A DNA stretch of 5,327 bases from Bacteroidales bacterium. GTDB taxonomy: Bacteria > Bacteroidota > Bacteroidia > Bacteroidales > Bacteroidaceae. Each line of letters begins with the position of its first letter. Position 1 is the stretch's first letter. Both the position numbers and the translations under genes were made by a program. The notes below the pieces were generated by a model, which ran no database searches, was not told where the DNA came from, and was given only the letters and a program-made list of their open reading frames with translations. Location: the NCBI GenBank assembly GCA_004555425.1, contig SFID01000136.1, forward strand, positions 1 to 5,327, in the 5' to 3' direction. Shown one piece after another: positions 5,304 through 5,327 of the stretch.

Positions 5304-5327
5304 TCTACATCGTCAATTCGCGCACCG

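Larger units (their letters stand above)
4998..5327. other. Non-coding stretch upstream of the DUF1573 gene
   Basis: No convincing gene lies in these 330 bp. They hold the DUF1573 -7 box near the left end, a 13-bp duplication, an inverted repeat and the paired palindromes at the right end. If a plus-strand gene starts just beyond the window, this is a divergent promoter region; that cannot be decided here. Confidence 0.7.

Overview
The window looks like a piece of chromosome from a member of the Bacteroidota, probably Bacteroidales and possibly Prevotella-like. The taxon is inferred, not searched. Support comes from two perfect TAnnTTTG-type promoter boxes (TACCTTTG), from four start codons with no purine-rich Shine-Dalgarno stretch, from a periplasmic DUF1573 protein of the kind common in this phylum, and from an RmlB whose long insert matches what I recall of Bacteroides homologues.

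Layout. Positions 1-561 (+) hold the 3' part of a group II intron RNA: part of domain I, domains II-III, a short domain IV with no reverse transcriptase ORF, a clear domain V, and a textbook domain VI with a bulged adenosine. Positions 567-638 are eight units of a 9-bp tandem repeat; the last unit contains the stop codon of rmlB. Everything after that is on the minus strand. In transcription order (right to left) it is: a secreted DUF1573 protein (3927-4997), a tRNA-Pro(CGG) gene with its own promoter and a strong terminator (3668-3799), a DUF554/YqgA-type membrane protein (2848-3534), rmlD/rfbD (1868-2776) and rmlB/rfbB (636-1778). The right end (4998-5327) has no convincing gene. It holds the promoter of the DUF1573 gene, a 13-bp duplication and a cluster of palindromes.

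How the genes work together. RmlB and RmlD are the second and fourth enzymes of dTDP-L-rhamnose synthesis. The first and third (RmlA, RmlC) are not in this window. DUF554, rmlD and rmlB lie head to tail with gaps of 71 and 89 bp and no good internal promoter or terminator, so they may be one transcript. The terminator after the tRNA would separate them from the tRNA and the DUF1573 gene. The 5' leader of that possible operon is made of 7-bp tandem repeats running almost up to the start codon.

The least ordinary parts are non-coding: the intron without a visible reverse transcriptase, the two short tandem arrays at the two ends of the possible operon, and the palindromes at the right edge. I see no clearly new multi-gene system.
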